This document shows positions 37,612-44,416 of a stretch of DNA of 64,000 nt, in pieces. A program made the position numbers and the translations under genes. Origin of the DNA: Acinetobacter tibetensis. GTDB taxonomy: Bacteria; Pseudomonadota; Gammaproteobacteria; Pseudomonadales; Moraxellaceae. A model generated the notes under the pieces. It was not told where the DNA came from, ran no database searches, and saw nothing but the letters and a program-made list of their open reading frames with translations. Within the stretch, counting starts at the first letter, position 1. Every line of letters starts with the position of its first letter. The stretch spans positions 1,860,001 through 1,924,000 of the forward strand of contig NZ_CP098732.1 of NCBI RefSeq assembly GCF_023824315.1, written 5' to 3'.

Positions 37612-38826
37612 ATGGATCAACTAATGAAAATTAAATATCCCATTTTACAATTAACGGTAAGCTGCTTATTTTTAGGGTCAACATATACTATAGCCTCCCC
37701 TATATTACCTAATAATAGTAGATACCAAATATCTGATATTGTGAGTAAAAATCCTGGTTCAATATTATCTATACAAGAAGAAAATACAGATCTATTTACA
37801 AATGCTTCACAGCGATTCTTAATCACTTATCATAGCCGTGGAGTGCATTCAGAACCAATTGTAACTTCAGGATATCTCTTACTTCCTAAAGGTAAAGTAC
37901 CTAAAGAAGGTTGGCCTATTCTCGCTTGGGCTCATGGTACAACAGGTGTGGCAGATACTTGTGCTCCGTCTGGAGATTATACTGATGGGCCAGTCCATGT
38001 TTATCAACAAATTGCTGCTAAAGCACTCAATGCTTGGCTCGCTCGTGGATATGCTGTTATCGCACCTGATTATCAAGGTTTAGGCACACCAAGCGGACAT
38101 CCATATATGAATGCTGAAAGTCAGTTGCATACTGTTGTTGATGCTGTCAGAGCAACTCATTATATGAAGCAGTATAAATTTAGTAAAAACTGGTATGTCA
38201 TGGGACATAGTCAAGGAGGTGCTGCATCTCTAAAAGTAGCAGCGGACGGCCCAAAAGATGCACCTGAATTTAATCTACGCGGTGCGATTGCACTCGCACC
38301 AGGTGGCTACCAATATGAGGGAATTGCTGAATATGTTGCAAATAATTCAAAAATTACCACAGATGTTGCTGCTTTTTTTCCAATCGTTCTTCTTGGTGCT
38401 GAGGCCGCAGATCCTAATCTGAATCCAGTAAATCTAGTCAGTCAAGAAATGGAACAAATCCTTAATTATGCACGCAGTCGTTGTTTGTCTGAATTACAAA
38501 CAGATCTGAAGGCTGCACCTAACACTGTATTTAAACCGAATATAAATTTGCAACCTTTAACAAATTATTTGAAAAAACAGTCTATTGAAAATATGACTCC
38601 TACTGTACCGCTACTAATTGTACAAGGTGAGAAAGATCAACTCGTAGATTATCGTGGTACTTATGCTTATTATCAAAAAATATGTGCAAAACAAAAACCT
38701 GTAGCATTTCATCCCATCAAAAATGGCGATCACCGTGATTCTCTGAGACAAAGTGAATTTCTGATTGGAAGCTTTATCAACTCAGTTGAGGATGGTAAAT
38801 CTGTGAATACGTGTTCTTCAAAATAA
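37612..38826 (+). CDS. Secreted lipase/alpha-beta hydrolase
   Basis: A signal peptide (MKIKYPILQLTVSCLFLGST, from the second ATG at 37624) precedes a LIP-type secretory lipase. Oxyanion region WPILAWAHGTTGVADTCAPS; nucleophile elbow VMGHSQGGAA; acid VQGEKDQLVDYRG; His in IKNGDHRDSL. Cysteines at TCAPS, RSRCL and KICAKQ suggest disulfides in the periplasm or outside. Length 404 (400 from the second ATG, which may be the real start; neither has a clear ribosome site). It is followed by an SDR gene 99 bp on. Confidence 0.85.
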   Translation: MDQLMKIKYPILQLTVSCLFLGSTYTIASPILPNNSRYQISDIVSKNPGSILSIQEENTDLFTNASQRFLITYHSRGVHSEPIVTSGYLLLPKGKVPKEGWPILAWAHGTTGVADTCAPSGDYTDGPVHVYQQIAAKALNAWLARGYAVIAPDYQGLGTPSGHPYMNAESQLHTVVDAVRATHYMKQYKFSKNWYVMGHSQGGAASLKVAADGPKDAPEFNLRGAIALAPGGYQYEGIAEYVANNSKITTDVAAFFPIVLLGAEAADPNLNPVNLVSQEMEQILNYARSRCLSELQTDLKAAPNTVFKPNINLQPLTNYLKKQSIENMTPTVPLLIVQGEKDQLVDYRGTYAYYQKICAKQKPVAFHPIKNGDHRDSLRQSEFLIGSFINSVEDGKSVNTCSSK

Positions 38827-38925
38827 TACTTTAGACTCAGTAATTTAAAAGTTTAGAAATACTTATATGAAGACTAAGAAATTAAATAATTCGATTTTTT
38901 AATATAGACGAGGAGATAAATAAAA

Positions 38926-39702
38926 ATGATGTCAGAAAGTTTACTATCATTGAAGGATAAAACTGCCCTTGTAACAGGTGGTGCAGCAGGTATAGGAAAA
39001 GCTAGTGCTCTCATTCTTGCACAATCTGGTGCAAACGTGATGATTGCGGATTTAAATTTAGAAGCCGCTGAAAATACAGCGCAAGAGATCAATAAACTTA
39101 CTGGCGGAAATATAAAATGTGTTGCATGTAATATTCTGCAAGATGATCAACTGGTCAATGCGGTAAATAAAACTATAGAAACCTTTGGTCAAATTCACAT
39201 CTTAGTGAACAATGCTGGGGGTGGCGGTGGTGGCCGTGAATCTCCCAATCAAATTACTGTAGATACAATTGAACGTGATTTTCAGCTCAACGTTTTTGCT
39301 GCTTGGCGATTATGCCAGCTTGTGGCACCACATATGAAGAAAGCTGGTTATGGTTCAATCATAAACATTAGCTCTATGAGTTCAATTAACAAAAGTCCGG
39401 CTATGAGTGGGTATGCATCATCAAAAGCTGCCTTAAACCATATGGTGGCCAATTTGGCACACGATTTGGGTCCTCATATCCGTATCAATGCTATAGGGCC
39501 TGGAGCAATTCGAACAGCCGCATTAGAAACTGTTCTTACGCCTGATATAGAGAAAAGAATGCTTTCTCATACTCCACTATGCCGATTAGGTGAACCTGAA
39601 GATATTGCCAGAGCCGTATTATTCTTTGCCGCACCTATTTCATCTTGGATTTCTGGACAAACATTATTTGTAAATGGTGGCGGTATACAAACACTAGATT
39701 AA
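38926..39702 (+). CDS. SDR-family oxidoreductase
   Basis: This classical short-chain dehydrogenase has NAD(P) motif TALVTGGAAGIGKASAL, NNAGGGGGG, catalytic Ser in IINISSMSS, and YASSKAALNHM (Tyr/Lys). The pattern resembles 7-alpha-hydroxysteroid dehydrogenase and FabG-like enzymes, with the usual NGGGIQTLD end. Length 258. AGGAG lies 10 nt before the ATG at 38926. A terminator follows at 39757. It is probably cotranscribed with the lipase, although no substrate can be proposed. Confidence 0.9.
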   Translation: MMSESLLSLKDKTALVTGGAAGIGKASALILAQSGANVMIADLNLEAAENTAQEINKLTGGNIKCVACNILQDDQLVNAVNKTIETFGQIHILVNNAGGGGGGRESPNQITVDTIERDFQLNVFAAWRLCQLVAPHMKKAGYGSIINISSMSSINKSPAMSGYASSKAALNHMVANLAHDLGPHIRINAIGPGAIRTAALETVLTPDIEKRMLSHTPLCRLGEPEDIARAVLFFAAPISSWISGQTLFVNGGGIQTLD

Positions 39703-39756
39703 ATTCAGATTTCAAACCATATTACAAAGCACTTATTTCACGCAAAAGTACCAATA

Positions 39757-39783
39757 CAAAAGCTCTCATTTCGAGAGCTTTTG
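39757..39783. terminator. Terminator after the SDR gene
   Basis: CAAAAGCTCTC-ATTTC-GAGAGCTTTTG is a perfect 11-bp stem with A/T flanks, able to serve the SDR gene and the convergent roadblock gene. Confidence 0.85.
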
Positions 39784-39855
39784 ATAAACTTTATTCATTT
39801 AAATGAATAAAAATTGCCGCAGTATTATTAACTAGACTTCCTTTTAACACTAAAT

Positions 39856-40212
39856 CTAAGAAAAATCTAATTCCTTTTCAAATGCTTTTAGTTCAAAGCG
39901 GGCCATAGCTAAATTTGATTTAGAACGATCTAAAACTAAATACAAGAACAAGTTATGGTTGCTTTCAAGAGGTCTGATTAAATGATATTACTTACCTAAA
40001 GTAATTAAAATATCTTCAATATTATCATTTAATTGTAGAGCTTTCGCTACTTTACGTTTCGCGCGAATGACTTCTGTATTACCTGCTGCTGCAAGTTCTA
40101 AATCTATCGTGGTTCCTTGAACAGCTAAAGCCAGACCACTCTCACTATCGACCAATGCTGTTGCAATAAAACCATCTATACAAGTTAAACGTTCTAAAGC
40201 TATACGAGCCAT
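39856..40212 (-). pseudogene. Roadblock/LC7 protein gene interrupted by an in-frame TAA
   Basis: The frame reads MARIALERLTCIDGFIATAL ... NIEDILITLGK, then TAA at 39988-39990. It then continues in the same frame as [20 protein letters not shown] and ends [19 protein letters not shown] before a TAG at 39856-39858. Without the TAA it would be a 118-codon roadblock/LC7 protein; such proteins are partners or activators of Ras-like GTPases (MglB in Myxococcus). The truncated 74-residue product would lack the last two beta strands and helix. It lies 45 bp after the 317-residue gene and belongs with the GTPase gene upstream. Confidence 0.7.
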
Positions 40213-40257
40213 ATTACTTTCTACCTCAAATTAAGAGTTTCTTGAGGAAATATTGAT

Positions 40258-41211
40258 TTAAAGACCTAATTTTTTACGTAGTTTCATAAAAAAACTGCGA
40301 ACTTTAATCATCTGACCTTCATCAATTGATTCATCGCTTCTCATGAATTTAGCTTCATGAGAGTCAATCCATGAACCCATTTTGAGCATATGGGAAAGTG
40401 CAACAAAGCGGATAATCTGTTGTCTTGGAATCTTTAATTGATCAATTACCGTTTTAATCTGAGCACCTTGGGCAAAACATGAAGCAATTTTTAATAGCTT
40501 TCGACGCTCATAGCCTGACTCAAATTTTGGCCAGAACTCCAGTTTAAAATATTGATTAATCTCTATCTCTGGAATATCTAAGTCACTAGAGTGATAACCC
40601 ATCTGCCACAACCAGCTACGTAAATCCTGAGCATCTAAGTTTTTCATCGTTTCTTGAGCAAATTGATTTGTGACATAGGTTTGATTCAGACTTTTATCAA
40701 AAAAAGTTATAGGATAATCAGTGCTTACCCACACTCGCTCCGTCATGGTATCAACTAAGGCCAAAAAACCTCGATAATCAAATAACTGTATAAAACCATT
40801 ATAAGCCAATAAACATTGATCCAGTACAGTTGAAATTGATACTTCTAAAGTTGTTGGCTTTAAATAAAGATTATCATATGGTTCATAATCAAAGAATTTT
40901 TCTTGCAGCCATTCGCGCAAATCATCTGACTTGGTTACAGGATATGATAAGGTGTCCCCTACAATTATTCCCTGCTTTTCTGGGACTTTAATCAGACGTA
41001 AATACTGCACATTAATATGAGCGAGAATTTTCTGGATAGTGAATGAAGAAAAAAAAGCATCATTAATCATGAGGAGATCAATGTTTTTATCAGCGATATT
41101 CACCCAACGCACCATCACTTTATCAGGGACTGCTAATAGTATTTGGCTTTTAAGTTGGTCAAGCACATTCAGGCTTATCCCGAATACAGCAATATTTAAA
41201 AACTTTTTCAT
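40258..41211 (-). CDS. Protein of unknown function in a GTPase/roadblock set
   Basis: The 317-residue protein has an N-terminal alpha/beta segment (KKFLNIAVFGISLNVLDQLK, DKNIDLLMINDAFF) that recalls a degenerate receiver or Rossmann fold. A middle part follows (LKPTTLEVSISTVLDQCLLA, GFIQLFDYRGFLALVDTMTE). The C-terminal region (KIASCFAQGAQIKTVIDQLK, PRQQIIRFVALSHML) has helix-turn-helix character, seen at the end of some PatA/DUF4388-type proteins. It sits between the GTPase and roadblock genes on the same strand, so it may be an effector of the GTPase. No named family recognised. Confidence 0.6.
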   Translation of the reverse strand: MKKFLNIAVFGISLNVLDQLKSQILLAVPDKVMVRWVNIADKNIDLLMINDAFFSSFTIQKILAHINVQYLRLIKVPEKQGIIVGDTLSYPVTKSDDLREWLQEKFFDYEPYDNLYLKPTTLEVSISTVLDQCLLAYNGFIQLFDYRGFLALVDTMTERVWVSTDYPITFFDKSLNQTYVTNQFAQETMKNLDAQDLRSWLWQMGYHSSDLDIPEIEINQYFKLEFWPKFESGYERRKLLKIASCFAQGAQIKTVIDQLKIPRQQIIRFVALSHMLKMGSWIDSHEAKFMRSDESIDEGQMIKVRSFFMKLRKKLGL

Positions 41212-41311
41212 ACTCTAACCACATTAAGCTAGGTGTCATTACAATAGACAATTAATTACTTTAATAAAAAATATCTATCCATTTATTTCGACAAAAGATT
41301 CAGATGCTTTT

Positions 41312-41340
41312 TTGACTTGATATCTGATTTAACCTATAAA
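41312..41340 (+). promoter_or_regulatory. Near-consensus sigma-70 promoter reading rightward
   Basis: TTGACT (41312-41317) and TATAAA (41335-41340) are 17 bp apart. The direction is away from the 317-residue gene and toward the 3' end of the GTPase gene, so it would make an antisense or small RNA; no plus-strand gene follows. Confidence 0.5.
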
Positions 41341-41358
41341 AATATCAAGTGAACCTAC

Positions 41359-41377
41359 TGCAATCATTATCATTGCA
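41359..41377. promoter_or_regulatory. Fur-like palindrome
   Basis: TGCAATCATTATCATTGCA is a 19-bp inverted repeat. The centre matches the core of the Fur box (GATAATGATAATCATTATC) at 12 of 19 positions. It lies about 12-30 bp past the start expected from the rightward promoter, and about 150 bp upstream of the 317-residue gene. The binder is not proven. Confidence 0.4.
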
Positions 41378-41491
41378 AAGTGCGTATATTCAACCTCAGT
41401 TAACACCACATATTCATTCTCTAGCAGATTTCAATCAAGGGGTGAAGAATCTGGCATGAATGTATATAGATATTTACTTTGATTTCATTTT

Positions 41492-42034
41492 TTAAAGCAT
41501 TTCAACGATTCGGGTTTCAACAGCGGTAATTAAGACCTCTACTAAAAGTAAGACGTCATCATTTTGTCTAGCATCAACAGCAAATAAAGGATAGCTATAG
41601 TGATGTAAAGTCATCCATTCTCTATAAATTTTGAGCATCTGATCCACGTGTTGATCGAGATGTGTAATGCCTATGACTATATTTTCACTGTAGCTTCGAA
41701 ATGCATTGATATAAGTTTGTAATTCTTGCAAACGCTCATGATTCGAATGATCAATTAAAATAGCAACACCAAGTGCGCCTTTGCAGACAATTGGCCACAT
41801 AAAATCAAATCGATCTTGCCCAGGAGTACCATAGAGTCCAATTTTGGTATTATCCTCAAGCACTATTTCGCCATAATCGATCCCTACCGTAGTGGAGTAT
41901 TTACTATGTCTATTGACGTCAGTATTAAGTGCTTCCGTTTCTATTACTGGAATATCTGAGAGTGTTTTAATAGCTGCAGACTTTCCAGCCCCCATACTCC
42001 CACCAAAAACAATTTTATATTGCTGTAAAACCAT
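41492..42034 (-). CDS. Ras-like small GTPase (MglA/CvnD-type)
   Basis: The 180-residue protein shows all G motifs: P-loop GGSMGAGKSAAI (G1), TTVGIDYGEI (G2 Thr), GLYGTPGQDRFDF (G3), GITHLDQHV (G4). The PGQ version of G3 and the THLD version of G4 match bacterial small GTPases of conserved conservon operons (CvnD) and MglA rather than translation GTPases. Such proteins work with roadblock partners in polarity, motility or signalling. It is the first gene of a minus-strand set with the 317-residue protein and the roadblock gene. AGAGAAGAG precedes the ATG. Confidence 0.85.
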   Translation of the reverse strand: MVLQQYKIVFGGSMGAGKSAAIKTLSDIPVIETEALNTDVNRHSKYSTTVGIDYGEIVLEDNTKIGLYGTPGQDRFDFMWPIVCKGALGVAILIDHSNHERLQELQTYINAFRSYSENIVIGITHLDQHVDQMLKIYREWMTLHHYSYPLFAVDARQNDDVLLLVEVLITAVETRIVEML

Positions 42035-42473
42035 ATATGTACTCTTCTCTTAAAGATTTAATAAAGTTTTAAATGAATTGTATTAGGTGGCTTTAAAACT
42101 AAATTAGACACAATTTAAGGCTATATTTAATTAATTACTTTCAACTAGTAATTTAAATAAATAAATGCTTAGTGAATTCTCTAGCCATCATCACTTTTCT
42201 AAATAGAACTTACGATTACATGTGTGAACAAATTGTGAATTTGATTGATATTTCAATTATTTATTTGATTATCAATGATATATATCCAGTATTTTTTATT
42301 TTTAAGTATAAATTAAAAATATTTTTAGGATAAGTACAATTAATTACAATTGAAGCGAGTGAATAATAATTATTTTTCAATTTAACAGAAATGGATCATA
42401 AGTACGGCTCAATATTTGAACTTTTCATAAGGCAATTAATATTGGCATTAACATTTATTAATTTTTAGTAAAG
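42035..42473. other. AT-rich junction between GTPase gene and prophage late genes
   Basis: 439 bp of very AT-rich sequence. It should include the GTPase promoter and possibly the left attachment site of the prophage, but no duplicated att sequence can be seen from one side only. No RNA gene or terminator was recognised. Confidence 0.5.
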
Positions 42474-43103
42474 TTACTCAACTTTCAAAAATAATGCTTT
42501 CTCTTTAGCTCGTCGATTTACTAATCCCTTGATCTTTTTACCATTGTCATACACCCAACGATCAAATTGTAATGCTGCAGCTTTTAAATCACCTTTATTG
42601 ATCAAAGTCAGCATAGTGCTTTTCATAAAAGCTATCTCACCCACGTTATAGATAAAGCTTACCAGTGCATCAAACTGATTTTGATTGATCGTGACCTTCA
42701 CGTATTTATCTAGGCAAGCATCAACCCATTGGCTATCATTTTTAAGCCAAAGCTCTGCTTGACATTGGGTGCAAGTATCACCTTTCTTAACCTTGGTGCC
42801 ATTTGGATACTTAATCGTGCCATAGCCTATGGTCCATACCGCTCCAGTATCGAGATAGGCACTTGCTCGAAACCCCTCAAACTCTCGAATAATTGCAAAG
42901 CCCTGCTCTGAAATATCGCGTAAGCTGGTAACTACTGGGGTGGTTGGTAAAGAGTAGCCTATTAGCTTGGCAAATTCGCTAAGTCCATTGGTGGCAATAA
43001 TGGCGTCACCAGCATTGACCTGATCTTGAGTGAGCTTTCCACCCGACATAGCACGAAGCCATGAATATGCTTGAGCGATTTGTTCTGAATGATTTACTGT
43101 CAT
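42474..43103 (-). CDS. Phage lysozyme/endolysin, GH24
   Basis: This muramidase cleaves the peptidoglycan glycan strand at the end of the lytic cycle. The catalytic triad is in IREFEGFRASAYLDTGAVWT followed by IGYGT (Glu, Asp and Thr of the T4/P22 lysozyme family, residues about 75-100). The C-terminus is DRWVYDNGKKIKGLVNRRAKE. About 65 residues precede the catalytic domain (YSWLRAMSGGKLTQDQVNAG), more than in P22-type lysozymes, and could be a regulatory or cell-wall module. No signal anchor is seen, so release needs the holin. Confidence 0.92.
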   Translation of the reverse strand: MTVNHSEQIAQAYSWLRAMSGGKLTQDQVNAGDAIIATNGLSEFAKLIGYSLPTTPVVTSLRDISEQGFAIIREFEGFRASAYLDTGAVWTIGYGTIKYPNGTKVKKGDTCTQCQAELWLKNDSQWVDACLDKYVKVTINQNQFDALVSFIYNVGEIAFMKSTMLTLINKGDLKAAALQFDRWVYDNGKKIKGLVNRRAKEKALFLKVE

Positions 43104-43122
43104 TTCACTTTCCTATAGGCAA

Positions 43123-43143
43123 TAAAAAACCGCCCTAAGGCGG
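43123..43143 (-). terminator. Stem-loop before the lysozyme gene
   Basis: On the minus strand CCGCC-TTAG-GGCGG is followed by T6 and ATTGCC, 20 nt before the ATG. It is one of seven related stem-loops in the late region. Confidence 0.7.
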
Positions 43144-43203
43144 CATATAAAACAAAAATGACCAACGTATGGTCATTTTAAATAAATTAAGATGATTGGA
43201 TTA

Positions 43204-43635
43204 TTAATTACTCGCGCGTAACCAAGGTGTTACTGTTAGCCCTGTTAGGATTCCTTCAGGACTTAAAAAGCGTGTAACTGTTTGCCCCCATGGCTCGACC
43301 CGATTATTAACCAGCAATTGATAGCCATTAGAAGCTAAATGAACTGAAGCTTCCGCAATATCTTCAACTTCAAATTCAATCCAACCTTGAGGTATATTGA
43401 GTTCTTCCGGCCATTCGTTAACACCAAAACATGACGCAGCCGCCTGAGTTAAAGGCCATAGTGCAAAATGCTTTACGCCACCTAGCTCACCATCTTCAGT
43501 GCTCATATATGATTCATTCCCCTCCATCTCTTTGATTGGAAGATCTAATATATTGAGATAGAGTGATTTACTCTCTTGATCTACTCTTGTAATTGGTCCA
43601 AATCCAGCAACAAAAAGTACTTTGATTGGGGGCAT
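43204..43635 (-). CDS. VOC/glyoxalase-fold protein carried in the lysis region
   Basis: The 143-residue protein has the paired beta-alpha-beta-beta-beta modules of the vicinal oxygen chelate superfamily: GFGPITRVDQESKSLYLNIL, GVKHFALWPLTQAAASCFGV, GWIEFEVEDIAEASVHLASN and VTRFLSPEGILTGLTVTPW. VOC proteins include glyoxalases, antibiotic-resistance proteins and dioxygenases; the substrate is unknown. It sits between lysozyme and holin genes with gaps of about 100 bp on each side, so it is a probable moron (host-benefit gene). Confidence 0.75.
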   Translation of the reverse strand: MPPIKVLFVAGFGPITRVDQESKSLYLNILDLPIKEMEGNESYMSTEDGELGGVKHFALWPLTQAAASCFGVNEWPEELNIPQGWIEFEVEDIAEASVHLASNGYQLLVNNRVEPWGQTVTRFLSPEGILTGLTVTPWLRASN

Positions 43636-43732
43636 TAAAATAACTCATTCTTATAAAGTAGTTGATTCCTTTATACTTCAAATAGTTCACTTTTAAAACA
43701 TGAAATATTTTATGCATAAAAACTCAATTAAT

Positions 43733-44125
43733 TTATTTGGTTAATTCATCCTTTGATGCTTTAAGATCTTTCACCACTTCAATAATGGTCTTCCCCTCCT
43801 GTTTATTGATGAAGTTAAATGTCCACCGAACAACAGCCCAACCAGGTAATCCACACACAAAGAAGAAACCACCGAGAGTAATCATCCCCCAAATGTCAGT
43901 CACCCATGAATGCAGAGCAAATTTAACAATGATGAATGATCCACCCGCCAGACTGGAAACCACTGTGCAGATCAAGCCCACGGCCCACTCTTGTGGTGAG
44001 CGTGGCATACGCGTCATCAAGACAACTGCAGCGACCAAAGCCACAGCTAACGTCACCATAATTGCTGCACCATAAAATTTTAAAAGTGCTGTTAAACCAA
44101 AACTGCTTGTAGAGACAGGCTCCAT
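43733..44125 (-). CDS. Putative holin (three-helix membrane protein)
   Basis: From the ATG at 44125 the protein has about 130 residues with three hydrophobic helices (AAIMVTLAVALVAAVVLM, WAVGLICTVVSSLAGGSFII, MITLGGFFFVCGLPGWAVV) and a charged C-terminus (VVKDLKASKDELTK), the layout of a class I holin. Its place beside the lysozyme gene supports that role, though separated by the VOC gene. No spanin pair was seen nearby. The frame extends to 44185, but this part lies across the upstream stem-loop. Assignment rests on topology and context. Confidence 0.6.
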   Translation of the reverse strand: MEPVSTSSFGLTALLKFYGAAIMVTLAVALVAAVVLMTRMPRSPQEWAVGLICTVVSSLAGGSFIIVKFALHSWVTDIWGMITLGGFFFVCGLPGWAVVRWTFNFINKQEGKTIIEVVKDLKASKDELTK

Positions 44126-44148
44126 ATATTTCCCCAAATTTTTGACAT

Positions 44149-44168
44149 AAAAAAACCGCTGAACGCGG
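44149..44168 (-). terminator. Stem-loop before the putative holin gene
   Basis: On the minus strand CCGC-GTTCA-GCGG is followed by T7 and ATGTC, about 20 nt before the ATG. Confidence 0.55.
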
Positions 44169-44185
44169 CACTCACTTCTTCTCAC

Positions 44186-44416
44186 TTAAACTTCAATATT
44201 CATGACCTCACCTGCAGGTGCGCTCCTTACGATCAATTGTCCCCGAACAAACACTCGGCTACCCATTTGAAATACCGTGGCAGCAGTACAAGCTACCAAT
44301 CCTGATCCATCAATGACCAATACCTTATAGTTGGGATGATCAGCCATCTGAACCGTACCTACAAATTCGGATTCCCTGGGAATGAGATCCAATAAGCGCT
44401 TATATGCATTACTCAT
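44186..44416 (-). CDS. Small phage protein, function unknown
   Basis: From the ATG at 44416 (MSNAYKRLLDLIPRESEFVG) the protein has 76 residues and looks like a small beta barrel (TVQMADHPNYKVLVIDGSGL, VFVRGQLIVRSAPAGEV). Its start overlaps the end of the preceding 675-residue tail gene by 8 bp, which indicates translational coupling. It is possibly a tail-tip component. The longer frame from 44473 would overlap that gene by 65 bp and is less likely. Confidence 0.6.
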   Translation of the reverse strand: MSNAYKRLLDLIPRESEFVGTVQMADHPNYKVLVIDGSGLVACTAATVFQMGSRVFVRGQLIVRSAPAGEVMNIEV

